A stretch of DNA of 64,000 nucleotides from the NCBI RefSeq assembly GCF_046244385.1, contig NZ_CP176366.1:3658001-3722000 (forward strand), given 5' to 3'. The notes beneath the pieces were generated by a model. It saw only the letters and a list, made by a program, of their open reading frames with translations, was not told the origin of the DNA and did not search any database. Shown here piece after piece: positions 37,848-45,295 of the stretch. This DNA is from Methanospirillum stamsii. Its GTDB lineage: Archaea; Halobacteriota; Methanomicrobia; Methanomicrobiales; Methanospirillaceae. The stretch's first letter is position 1. Every line of letters begins with the position of its first letter. A program made the position numbers and the translations under genes.

Positions 37848-38369
37848 TTAGGAACATCCACCACAGGAGATTACCTGTGGCTCTGTAAATAACTCATCCC
37901 ATCTGTCACTTCGGGAATCCGTTGATGTCTGGGATTTAGAAAAAGCTGATGAAGACTCAATACCTGAAGTATAATTCTGAAGAGCTTCGAAGTCCTGAGC
38001 TTTTATAATATCCGCAACAGATGCGTAGCCGGATAACAGATCTGTTGCATTTGCACTTACATTCTGATAGGATGACACATTACTTTCACCGGATGTAGAA
38101 TTTGTAGTATTGTTAACTGTTACTCCGGTATTGTACATAACCATTCCAGCAGCCTCTGCTTCATCCAGGATAGATGATGATTCAGAGGGGAAATCAAAAT
38201 AATTTCCTGCATCTTCACCGTTCAGAACGCTGTCTCCTTCCCAGCTGATTGATGAGGGAAGTGACGATAAACCAGGATTTGATCCAACCGATGAACCGGC
38301 TGATGCAAATCCAATAGTGAGAGAGAAGATAAGCACGACGATAAAATACGTTCGATGACCTGGCAACAT
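37848..38369 (-). CDS. Exported Ser/Asn-rich protein ending in CGGCS
   Basis: A 173-residue protein with a signal peptide (TYFIVVLIFSLTIGFASA) and a low-complexity Ser/Asn/Thr domain with about seven N-glycosylation sequons (for example VNNTTNSTSG). The terminal residues CGGCS form a C-x2-C pair at the extreme end. Function unknown; the cysteines suggest a metal or redox function outside the cell. Convergent with the RDD gene, gap of six bases. Confidence 0.65.
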   Translation of the reverse strand: MLPGHRTYFIVVLIFSLTIGFASAGSSVGSNPGLSSLPSSISWEGDSVLNGEDAGNYFDFPSESSSILDEAEAAGMVMYNTGVTVNNTTNSTSGESNVSSYQNVSANATDLLSGYASVADIIKAQDFEALQNYTSGIESSSAFSKSQTSTDSRSDRWDELFTEPQVISCGGCS

Positions 38370-38463
38370 AGTATCAGGTACAATTCACCGTAGATACGGC
38401 ATAAAGTTTCTTATTCCAGGAATGAAGTTTTCAATTCCTCATGGTATTATTAGGCAAAAAAAA

Positions 38464-39756
38464 TCAGAGGTGGAATAGATAAGGCAGCAGAAAGATTGCC
38501 ACCATCAGAATTATCATCCCCGAGCTTACAAAGCCGACGATATGATCGGTGAACCTTGAAAGGCCACGACGACTTAACAATCGTTCAGTTCCTTCTTTGA
38601 ATATGAATCCACCGTCAAGGGGAATCATCGGAAGAGCATTAAACAGCCCTGCAGCCAGGTTAATAAATCCGCTCCAGAAAAGAAGGTGTATTACTTCCCA
38701 GTATCCGGGAAAAGGAACTTCATAGTATCCGGTATCAGTAACATCAAAACCAAGTATCCGGAGGTACTGACCTTCCATTGTCGGGTTAAACGGAACTGAA
38801 AGCAGCATGAAGATTCCGATTGGAGAAAACATGCTTTTCACGGTATCAATGACACCCTGACCATTATAATAATAGACCCCCATAAAGCCGGATTCCTTAA
38901 CGCCTAATGACTCAGGCCATGGAGATAAATTAAGGGCATATTCTTTCAGTTCCCCGTTATTTTCAAACCCAATCCGGACAGTATCGTAAGGCCGGGTGTT
39001 GTTTAGTAAATCAGAGACTTCTGCAGTTGTCCGGACTGATTCTCCATTAACCGATCGGATAATTGAAGGAGTCGGGATGTTCATGTCAGCAGCGGAATAA
39101 TTTTGATAAAGACCAACAACAATCGGTTCATGTACCGGAACCGCGAAACCGAAAAGACTGACTAAAAGACCAAAACTTATCAGTCCAATAACAAGGTTGT
39201 TCATAATTCCGGCCCCATACATTCTCATCCTGGGCCAGGATTCTGCTTTTTTTACTTCTTCTTCATCCGGTTCAACGAATGCTCCTATGGGAATGATCAG
39301 AAGCAGAACCCCCATACTTTTCACCGCTATCTGTTCAACACGGCAGAGGATGGCATGACCAAATTCATGAATGACCAGCGTAAGGATGAATGCAAACCAG
39401 ACTGCAAAGGTGGATGGAACAAATTCATTGATTCCGGGTATTAAGAAGATATTTTGGGGCTTATGAAGAGAGGTTGGTTCGGGTTTTAATTCAAGAGTCA
39501 GATTTACTGACAACAGGAGCATGACAACCATTGCAATTGATACAATGACCACCATGGCAACCCCGATAGTCCCATAGATCCTTAAAAATCCGGAGTATTT
39601 TCTGAAATAGTCAAAAAAACCGACTTGATCTGTTTTAAGCCCGATTATCGGACCATATAGGGTAATAAACCGTGGAAACGGTTTGTATGTTCTGATGTAT
39701 GCTAAGAGAAGGACATAACCAGCAATACAGCTGAGGAGGATTAAAAACCAGTCCAT
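38464..39756 (-). CDS. Site-2 protease family zinc metalloprotease (M50)
   Basis: A 430-residue membrane protease. Zinc motif HEFGH at residues 130-134 lies within a membrane helix. A PDZ-like domain follows (PSIIRSVNGESVRTTAEVSD), and the third zinc ligand motif appears as LFNALPMIPLDGGFIF. About six membrane helices are visible. Archaeal S2P proteins carry out regulated intramembrane proteolysis; the substrate is unknown. It is 49 bp downstream of rnhB on the same strand. Confidence 0.93.
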   Translation of the reverse strand: MDWFLILLSCIAGYVLLLAYIRTYKPFPRFITLYGPIIGLKTDQVGFFDYFRKYSGFLRIYGTIGVAMVVIVSIAMVVMLLLSVNLTLELKPEPTSLHKPQNIFLIPGINEFVPSTFAVWFAFILTLVIHEFGHAILCRVEQIAVKSMGVLLLIIPIGAFVEPDEEEVKKAESWPRMRMYGAGIMNNLVIGLISFGLLVSLFGFAVPVHEPIVVGLYQNYSAADMNIPTPSIIRSVNGESVRTTAEVSDLLNNTRPYDTVRIGFENNGELKEYALNLSPWPESLGVKESGFMGVYYYNGQGVIDTVKSMFSPIGIFMLLSVPFNPTMEGQYLRILGFDVTDTGYYEVPFPGYWEVIHLLFWSGFINLAAGLFNALPMIPLDGGFIFKEGTERLLSRRGLSRFTDHIVGFVSSGMIILMVAIFLLPYLFHL

Positions 39757-39805
39757 GAATGAGTACAGGTAGCCCGGATAGCAAGAAAAACCTGTGCAAG
39801 AGATC

Positions 39806-40444
39806 TTAAAAATCTAAGAGAGAACGCTGGTCTCTCCGGTCCATCATCTGTTTGACGGTTTCCCAACTTAAACGCGCAATTTGTGGAGGCTTGTCATGAG
39901 TTTTAATATAATTTTCCAGAAAGGTGATGGTTACCGGATCAGACGGGTATCCACTCCCGATTTCTCCATATTCAGCAGCGAGATCCAGGATTAGATGATC
40001 ACGTTCAACTTTCGCAATGATTGAAGCTGCAGAGACGACCGGAAATAAGGCATCTGCTTTATGCCTGGCAATTATTGAACATTCTGACTTTGCAAATGAC
40101 TTCACCGTCTCACCATATCGTTTCTCATTCACATCACAAGCGTCAAGGTATGCTAGTCTGCATGACAGCCCATCCAGAGCTTCTGCATGTGCCCGGGCAA
40201 CTATCTCATTCATAGTCATTGTCTGGCGTAAAGTATCTATTTCCAGGGCAGTCCGGACAACTATTGAGAAATTATATTTTTCTCTTATGAGTCCATTTAG
40301 CCGCTCACGGCTCTCTTTGCTGAGTTTTTTAGAATCGGCAACCCCGAGACTCTTCAGGTCATCCATTTCATTGCAGCCTACCGCGGCGATTACCATCGGA
40401 CCCAGGACTGAACCTTTTCCGGCTTCGTCAACCCCAACAATCAT
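39806..40444 (-). CDS. rnhB: Ribonuclease HII
   Basis: A 212-residue enzyme that removes RNA from RNA/DNA hybrids. The acidic active-site motifs are all present: GVDEAGKGSVLGPMV (D and E), LAYLDACDVN (D) and FPVVSAASIIAKVERD (final D). Length is normal for archaeal RNase HII. Confidence 0.96.
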   Translation of the reverse strand: MIVGVDEAGKGSVLGPMVIAAVGCNEMDDLKSLGVADSKKLSKESRERLNGLIREKYNFSIVVRTALEIDTLRQTMTMNEIVARAHAEALDGLSCRLAYLDACDVNEKRYGETVKSFAKSECSIIARHKADALFPVVSAASIIAKVERDHLILDLAAEYGEIGSGYPSDPVTITFLENYIKTHDKPPQIARLSWETVKQMMDRRDQRSLLDF

Positions 40445-40576
40445 TCATAAAAATATCAAAATATTGAGAGATATACCTGATGTTCCGGAAGATTTGAGAA
40501 TATTTTGTGGGAGAGGGGTGCAAAAATAAAATTCAAAAATTTTATATACGCAGCTTTCCTACATGTAAAGGCACAA

Positions 40577-40649
<73 letters not shown>

Positions 40650-40880
40650 TCAGAAAACTTTTTCCAAAGCCCCATTATAAACGGGGCACGTATTGAGCGT
40701 CTTTTTTTCACGTGATCACATCACCTTACCACTTCTGATATTGTCGTATATGTCCGGACCACATGATCAAAACGGCTTTCATAGAAGCACGCTATTAAAT
40801 TTTTATAATCGAGCCATAGAAAGTATTGAACAAAAAAAGATAGGCACTTTTAGAGGCCTTCACGACAACTTTTTTTCTTA
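40650..40880 (+). other. tRNA-Thr downstream region, homologous to 58602-58860
   Basis: Directly after tRNA-Thr. It contains a hairpin GCCCC-loop of 9-GGGGC (40670-40688) followed by CTTTTTTT, likely the tRNA terminator. By eye it aligns over some 200-250 bp, at perhaps two-thirds identity, with the sequence directly right of attR. Shared blocks include GGCTTTCATA and CACGCTATT. No conserved reading frame links the two copies. Confidence 0.6.
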
Positions 40881-41339
40881 TCAGTCTGTAAAAGTTATCC
40901 GGAAATAACAGGGTTTACAAAACCGGTCATGTATCAGTATACCATCAGTGATATTCTGAAGTGACACTCCAAGGTTTACCCATTTCAGATCAACCGGGTT
41001 GCCTGGTATGTTGTGGTTGTAAAACTCAATCCTGTTATCAGGTGTGATGTAAGGTTGGTAGTCACCTTTCGGATCCTGATGAACCCGGTTAAGGGTCTGC
41101 CGGGAAAGAGTCAGGGTTACACGCTGTGATTCAATTGCGTTCTTCTGTTCCTCTTCTGCCTTCTGCCAATCCCGTTTAACATCTTCCATAGTATCCCGGG
41201 TGAACATGTTAGCCTTAATTCGTGCCTTCTCTTCTTCCTTTGCTTTTACTGCTGCATCCACGGCATTCATAAACCACACAGAACCTTCCGGACTTGTGAT
41301 ATAGTTCTGAATGGTTTCTATTACTGCATCATTTGACAT
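40881..41339 (-). CDS. Hypothetical element protein
   Basis: A 152-residue protein, the last gene of the element's left-hand operon. N-terminal helices with a charged coiled-coil segment (AAVKAKEEEKARIKANMF, then DWQKAEEEQKNAIESQRV), then a more globular, aromatic-rich C-terminus (GDYQPYITPDNRIEFYNHN). Not recognised. It starts three bases after the upstream coiled-coil gene's stop, so it is co-transcribed with the RHH regulator. Confidence 0.6.
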   Translation of the reverse strand: MSNDAVIETIQNYITSPEGSVWFMNAVDAAVKAKEEEKARIKANMFTRDTMEDVKRDWQKAEEEQKNAIESQRVTLTLSRQTLNRVHQDPKGDYQPYITPDNRIEFYNHNIPGNPVDLKWVNLGVSLQNITDGILIHDRFCKPCYFRITFTD

Positions 41340-41342
41340 TGT

Positions 41343-41582
41343 TTATGCTCCATTAATTAACGTGCGTTCAATTTTCCTTAGTTGCTCTTCGAATCTATCC
41401 AAGTCTTCAATGGTAGACTTCTCGCCACGTTCCAGGGACCGGATGAGATTAAAGGCGCTGGTGAACCGGTCATCATAGCCTTTGAGGATTTTATCCCTCA
41501 TCTGAATCATTTCGTACAAGTCGTTAATCTGATAATTCAACGAATAGATTTCTTTTTTAAGTTGCTTTTTCCATTTCTTCAT
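41343..41582 (-). CDS. Small coiled-coil protein
   Basis: About 79 residues from the ATG at 41582, which overlaps the upstream stop as ATGA; a longer frame begins at 41615 but lies inside the upstream gene. The whole protein is a charged helix (MKKWKKQLKKEIYSLNYQIN onward, YEMIQMRDKILKGYDD). Probably a partner or accessory factor of the RHH/coiled-coil protein. Not recognised. Confidence 0.6.
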   Translation of the reverse strand: MKKWKKQLKKEIYSLNYQINDLYEMIQMRDKILKGYDDRFTSAFNLIRSLERGEKSTIEDLDRFEEQLRKIERTLINGA

Positions 41583-42418
41583 GATTGGTTGGTTCCTGGT
41601 TCCTGCTTGTTGCAATCATCACCGGGTTTAATGTTCATCAGGGCTGAAAACTCCCGCCGGGTAATGTTCTGTGACTTGTTAAATTCCGGATTGATTAACT
41701 TCCTGAATGAGTTGTAATTGATACCGGCCTTTACTGCAATATCCTTTACAGCCATACCGGATCCCTTGAGATAATCCACACGTTCAATTACCTGGTTCTT
41801 AACTGCCTGGGTGACATGTATCTTCTCGTCTGGGTCAGTGGGAGCCATCATCAGGGCAACATGTTTTTCAGGTTTTGGTATAACTTCCGGTATAACTCCG
41901 TTCCCAGGTAAAGCTTCACCTGAAGCTTCGGGTATAACTTCAGGTATGACTTCTGGTTGTACTTCGAGTATAACTTCGCGCTGTTCCAGGGCGGTTAACC
42001 TGTGCTCAATATCTTCAAAGCGCTGGTTCGTTTTAACTTCACGGCCTTGTAATCCTTCAATCTGTGATGCTTGATATGAATAATTCAATTCCCACTGCCG
42101 GAAGAGGTTTTTAAATTCACTGATATCATCACAATCTTCTTTCGCTATTTGTTCCAGTCTTACAACCTTTTCAGCGAAGAATCGATTTGATTCCTTCAAC
42201 TTTGATATTTCCTGTCTCACCTGCTGTAGCCATTCATCAGGTATAACTTTTGGATGAACAAGATTCATACTTTGATTATACTCTGGTTGTACTTTCGGCT
42301 GGTCCGGGTTCAATCCTCTTCTAACCAATTCACAAACAGTGGTGGAAAATTTCTTTCCACCTGCATAAGCGATCACGGCCTGGTATAACTCATCAGGCAT
42401 ACTGATAGCGGTCTTCAT
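41579..42418 (-). CDS. Ribbon-helix-helix / coiled-coil / HTH regulator (partition or repressor candidate)
   Basis: A 279-residue protein. Residues 1-~35 look like a ribbon-helix-helix domain (KTAISMPDELYQAVIAYAGG). Residues ~65-145 are a coiled coil. A Pro/Glu/Val/Ile linker with VIPEVIPE repeats follows (~150-185). A C-terminal HTH-like region contains MAVKDIAVKAGINYNSFRKL. The organisation recalls KfrA-like plasmid proteins or partition adaptors. The DNA of the gene and of its promoter contains ten copies of the heptamer GTTATAC/GTATAAC. It heads the three-gene left operon. Confidence 0.65.
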   Translation of the reverse strand: MKTAISMPDELYQAVIAYAGGKKFSTTVCELVRRGLNPDQPKVQPEYNQSMNLVHPKVIPDEWLQQVRQEISKLKESNRFFAEKVVRLEQIAKEDCDDISEFKNLFRQWELNYSYQASQIEGLQGREVKTNQRFEDIEHRLTALEQREVILEVQPEVIPEVIPEASGEALPGNGVIPEVIPKPEKHVALMMAPTDPDEKIHVTQAVKNQVIERVDYLKGSGMAVKDIAVKAGINYNSFRKLINPEFNKSQNITRREFSALMNIKPGDDCNKQEPGTNQS

Positions 42419-42419
42419 A

Positions 42420-42483
42420 GTATAACTATAGTTATACTTTCTAACTATTTAAAAGTTATACTTCAGTATTACTTTAGTTATAC
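42420..42483. promoter_or_regulatory. Operator cluster upstream of RHH gene (GTTATAC heptamers)
   Basis: Four perfect GTATAAC/GTTATAC heptamers (42420-42426, 42431-42437, 42455-42461, 42477-42483), the first two forming the 20-bp palindrome AGTATAACTATAGTTATACT. One GTATTAC variant lies at 42466-42472. They sit directly at the start codon of the RHH gene, as expected for autoregulation by an RHH protein. Confidence 0.65.
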
Positions 42484-42490
42484 TTTCAAA

Positions 42491-42859
42491 AGAGACAAAA
42501 ATAATTAGTCTTCAACTCTCCGGTAAACCCGGATATGCGAGTTTCCCCGGGTCATCTCATCCAGGGATACAAACCGGGGTTGCTGGTCTGATTCCTATCG
42601 ACTGAGTAAACCATACTGCCGATCCAAAGTTGTACCGATTATATCAAAAGTGCCGGAGTAACGAAACATCATCCTAGGTTGTGGTGAGCCTTTCCGATTG
42701 TGGTATCTATCTAATTCATACCGGACCATGGTTATTATTCACAGTGTGAACCCTTCAGATTATCGGATAATAACCGGAATTCCGGTTATTTAGAATAGGG
42801 AGAATTCCACCGGTTTCAATTCCCTCACAAGTGAGGTAAATACCACTGATGTGTGGTAA
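42491..42859. other. Non-coding region with dense palindromes (origin or control candidate)
   Basis: About 370 bp without a convincing gene. It holds a 13-base dyad TTCACAGTGTGAA (42738-42750), a perfect 22-bp palindrome at 42769-42790 centred on GAATTC, CCTCAC-AA-GTGAGG (42823-42836) and TACCAC-6-GTGGTA (about 42841-42858). Such clustering fits an origin, a centromere-like site or regulatory hairpins. Confidence 0.45.
42769..42790. repeat. Perfect 22-bp palindrome
   Basis: Each half is AATAACCGGAA and its exact complement. The centre is an EcoRI-type GAATTC. Longest perfect palindrome I noticed in the element. Confidence 0.75.
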
Positions 42860-43078
42860 TTAGATTAAGGGCTTAGTCAGCCATGATTCCTTTGGTGTGG
42901 GTGTTGCTGAAAATATATTTTTTGCATATGCTTCAACTTCCGCGTGTTGTCGCTCCAATATGAAGTTGGTGATTATACTTTGGTCAACAATCAAAAGATA
43001 AAACAGTGCGATAAGGACCACAAAGCATACTGCATAAATCACTGTCCGGTATTCATCCCAGAAAGATATCTCTTCCAT
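42860..43078 (-). CDS. Small single-span membrane protein
   Basis: About 72 residues from the ATG at 43078 (MEEISFWDEYRTVIYAVCF). One membrane helix (YAVCFVVLIALFYLLIV) and a short charged C-terminus. An in-frame upstream ATG at 43129 would add 17 residues without family support. Not recognised; small membrane proteins are common in archaeal proviruses. Confidence 0.5.
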   Translation of the reverse strand: MEEISFWDEYRTVIYAVCFVVLIALFYLLIVDQSIITNFILERQHAEVEAYAKNIFSATPTPKESWLTKPLI

Positions 43079-43210
43079 ATGGTTTCTATTTAGGATAAAC
43101 CCAGCTAAATAGGTTTTGTTTTGTATCATCCGAATAGAGCCACGCTATTGTGATTCATTCCGGACCATGCAACATATCAAAGAAAAGAGAAAAGTGGAAT
43201 AGAAAGGCCT

Positions 43211-43444
43211 TCAGCGTGATGATTCGGTATACCGTTTCATGGCTCCCAACAGTTTGGTCTGTTCATCAGATGGAAGGGATTTTATCTTCTGTGTCATTGT
43301 AGATATGAGGCGCCTGTGTTCACGGGGTGATAGTAATCGAATGTCCTGTGCCAGGGCTATTATCTTTTTTCTTTTGGCTGGTGGTTCATTGCAGTAACAA
43401 ACCTTCTTTTCTATTTCTGGTTTCATTATTGCGGGTATATGCAC
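43211..43444 (-). CDS. Hypothetical small protein
   Basis: 77 residues, basic and helical in its second half (LSPREHRRLISTMTQKIKSL). Near the N-terminus it has VCYCNEP with two cysteines. An internal ATG at 43426 is an equally plausible start. Not recognised. Part of the minus-strand run of small element genes. Confidence 0.45.
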   Translation of the reverse strand: MHIPAIMKPEIEKKVCYCNEPPAKRKKIIALAQDIRLLSPREHRRLISTMTQKIKSLPSDEQTKLLGAMKRYTESSR

Positions 43445-43462
43445 CGGATGAGCAAAAAAGGT

Positions 43463-43714
43463 TTAGTTCTTGATACTAACACCAATCAGGATATCATCTG
43501 TTTCAAACTCCTGAGATAATCTCCGGACACTGGTTTTAATTTCGAGTTTTACATTTTTGCTGATAGGTTGAACCCGTTTCAGATATTCGTGCGCAGCAAA
43601 TTCAGTTTTCGATTCATTTAAAATTATATCAAAGTCTCCTGCATCAATGCAGACATAATACGGGGTGTCGATGCAGATATTTAATTCTGTAGATGATTTG
43701 TGTGTTTCTGACAT
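43463..43714 (-). CDS. Hypothetical small protein
   Basis: 83 residues; preceded by GAGGAAGAAAAC, a fair ribosome-binding site. Mixed alpha/beta pattern (LNICIDTPYYVCIDAGDFD, then VKLEIKTSVRRLSQEFETDD). Not recognised. Confidence 0.5.
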   Translation of the reverse strand: MSETHKSSTELNICIDTPYYVCIDAGDFDIILNESKTEFAAHEYLKRVQPISKNVKLEIKTSVRRLSQEFETDDILIGVSIKN

Positions 43715-43734
43715 GTTTTCTTCCTCTTGCTTTT

Positions 43735-43848
43735 TTAACTCTCAATAATTTTCTTAATGTCTATACCAGTTAATTTCTGAAATGCTCTCATACCTTCTTC
43801 TGAAATCTTCGGTATGGTTTTTTCGCATGTCTGATCCATTTTTATCAT
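43735..43848 (-). CDS. Possible 37-residue protein
   Basis: ATG at 43848 to TAA at 43735: MIKMDQTCEKTIPKISEEGM followed by an amphipathic helix. It sits 20 bp upstream of the next gene on the same strand. Too short to be certain; the protein-like composition and position in a packed operon support it. Confidence 0.35.
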   Translation of the reverse strand: MIKMDQTCEKTIPKISEEGMRAFQKLTGIDIKKIIES

Positions 43849-43939
43849 CTGACTCTCGTTTGGTTTGTTTTTCTCACTTGTGACTACTTACGTGGTTTGT
43901 TCTTTCTGTTCGTTCTTTCGGTTTGAATGTGTGCCGGGG

Positions 43940-44068
43940 TTATTTCCCCGGCCATTCTTCGAGTTTTTCTCGTAGTTCGTGAATGTCATTTGCCAAGGAA
44001 TTTAACCCACGCAATACCTTTTCATTGTCCGGCTCTTCCTCCATGGTCCGGTAAAGAATGGCGTTCAT
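43940..44068 (-). CDS. Small hypothetical protein, coupled to upstream gene
   Basis: 42 residues from the ATG at 44068 (MNAILYRTMEEEPDNEKVLR), which overlaps the upstream TGA as ATGA. A longer frame starts at 44128 but would run through the upstream gene. C-terminal helix NSLANDIHELREKLEEW. Not recognised. Confidence 0.5.
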   Translation of the reverse strand: MNAILYRTMEEEPDNEKVLRGLNSLANDIHELREKLEEWPGK

Positions 44069-44301
44069 GCCGCCACCATTACCGGGCTTTCGGTAGTGAT
44101 TGGCCGGGTGGGTCTTACCCGGTTCCATGATGCCTGTTCAAGTTCGAAGATCTTTTCCAGGGCTTTCAGTTCCATCTTCGAATGGTTTGTCTGTTCTTCG
44201 ATTCCGGCTTCTGGTCCGGGTCTGGTTTCCTTCAGGGTTGAATACAGGAAATGAAGGAATAAGTGTTCTTCCTGTTCCGGGTGTAAGGTTTCAGTCATCA
44301 T
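44065..44301 (-). CDS. Hypothetical protein, first gene of a short minus operon
   Basis: 78 residues (MMTETLHPEQEEHLFLHFLY at the start, acidic and helical). Transcribed away from the triple GTTCGAAC operator region. Not recognised. Coupled by ATGA to the 42-residue gene downstream. Confidence 0.5.
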   Translation of the reverse strand: MMTETLHPEQEEHLFLHFLYSTLKETRPGPEAGIEEQTNHSKMELKALEKIFELEQASWNRVRPTRPITTESPVMVAA

Positions 44302-44313
44302 AGTTTTACCGTT

Positions 44314-44378
44314 GTTCGAACTGTGTTCGAACTCAATACTACATATTACACTTAATTGTATTTATACTTTGTTCGAAC
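44314..44378. promoter_or_regulatory. Triple GTTCGAAC palindrome in a divergent promoter
   Basis: Three perfect 8-bp palindromes GTTCGAAC at 44314-44321, 44325-44332 and 44371-44378, between a minus-strand operon and the plus-strand DUF2080-like gene. A half-site ACGAACA occurs at 44421. Two copies are 11 bp apart (one helical turn), as for a dimeric repressor binding side by side. Confidence 0.55.
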
Positions 44379-44438
44379 ATAATATAGACAGATACTTTTA
44401 TTAAGAATTAAATACAATATACGAACAATGTATAATAA

Positions 44439-44603
44439 ATGGTAAAAATGGCAATTACTATAGACTGTTACCAGACAGTAGATAAAGAGGTAAAAAAGCA
44501 GGGCAATTCTGGTGCTATCTATGTCCCTAAGGAGTGGACAGGAAAAAAAGTCCGAGTGCTCTTGCTTGAACCACTGGAAGATGATGGTAAAAAAGAGGGT
44601 TAA
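44439..44603 (+). CDS. DUF2080-like small DNA-binding protein
   Basis: 54 residues. The core KKQGNSGAIYVPKEWTGKKV matches the swapped-hairpin AbrB-like DUF2080 family, often found beside mobile elements in methanogens. ATG at 44439; an alternative ATG at 44448 is in frame. It is the only plus-strand gene in the left half of the element and is divergent from the 44301 operon across the GTTCGAAC operators, so it may be a repressor controlling them. Confidence 0.65.
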   Translation: MVKMAITIDCYQTVDKEVKKQGNSGAIYVPKEWTGKKVRVLLLEPLEDDGKKEG

Positions 44604-44747
44604 GCTGATATTACCAAAAGCCCACGTGTTGACCAATAAGAATAATATCTGCTATTAACAGGCTCTTTTCTACCAGTCCCGAACGGGCACAAGCCCACAC
44701 AAGAAAGGTATTTACGATATGTGATCGTACTACCATTGTTAGTTTCC

Positions 44748-44788
44748 TGTCATGGGTAGCAACTTTCCAGGGACGCTATCCCATGACA
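44748..44788. repeat. Hairpin TGTCATGGG / CCCATGACA
   Basis: 9-bp outer stem, then TAGC/GCTA with a one-base bulge, and a loop of about 14 bases. Confidence 0.6.
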
Positions 44789-45038
44789 ATCCTTATGTTT
44801 CTATTACCTGCTTATTATCGCTTATTCTTTGAATTGTTCATTATCTAATTAAAAAGAGAATGCATGCGGTTAACAATCCACATCACCACATACACGAGGA
44901 AAACGAGTTTTGATGAGAGTTAGTATAGATATCGTGGTTCACCTGGTGGCCATGTTTCTATACTATCATCTCTTTTTATTCCCTTCATCCTATTTACATT
45001 CATCCCAGTATAGATGATATCTATACCTCGTTGTCGTC

Positions 45039-45078
45039 ATGACGTTTTGGGAGTAATTTTAGTCCGTTTGACAATCCG
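45039..45078 (+). repeat. 40-bp direct repeat, copy 1
   Basis: Core TTTTGGGAGTAATTTTAGTC followed by CGTTTGACAAT. Two mismatches to copy 2 at 45105-45144; period 66 bp. No third copy. Confidence 0.8.
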
Positions 45079-45104
45079 GGTAAGATTCGTCCCAAGTTAT
45101 TATA

Positions 45105-45144
45105 ATGATGTTTTGGGAGTAATTTTAGTCCGTTTGACAATTCG
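45105..45144 (+). repeat. 40-bp direct repeat, copy 2
   Basis: Second copy of the repeat at 45039; a 26-bp unique spacer separates them. Confidence 0.8.
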
Positions 45145-45295
45145 TGCGGTTTTATGTCACCGGTGCTGTAACGGCACCTGCTATGGTTACGGATCGCTTT
45201 ACACGATCATGGCATCCACATTACGTGGGTAATCATCCCGTCAGCCATACGTGTATGGGTGAACCCCTTCCGGGTATCCGGACCAAAAAAGAAAG

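Larger units (their letters stand above)
44604..45295. other. Structured non-coding region beside terminase (ori or packaging-site candidate)
   Basis: About 690 bp with no supported gene. It contains a long imperfect hairpin TGTCATGGG/CCCATGACA (44748-44788), a TAGTATAGA/TCTATACTA inverted repeat (44921-44929 and 44957-44965), a GTATAGAT-GAT-ATCTATAC hairpin (45008-45026), a 40-bp direct repeat (45039 and 45105) and smaller dyads such as CCATACGTGTATGG near 45247. It ends at the terL stop. Confidence 0.5.

Noticed and set aside
40693..40908. 71-codon plus-strand ORF after tRNA-Thr
   Set aside because: The homologous stretch right of attR does not keep this frame, so the shared sequence is more likely non-coding.
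44352..44636. 94-codon minus-strand ORF
   Set aside because: It covers the GTTCGAAC operators and the DUF2080-like gene on the other strand, and the protein is low-complexity with no family look.
45039..45144. Two 40-bp repeats with a 26-bp spacer as a mini-CRISPR
   Set aside because: Only two copies, no further repeats on either side, no cas genes nearby, and it lies in a hairpin-rich region beside terL; an iteron or packaging site is simpler.
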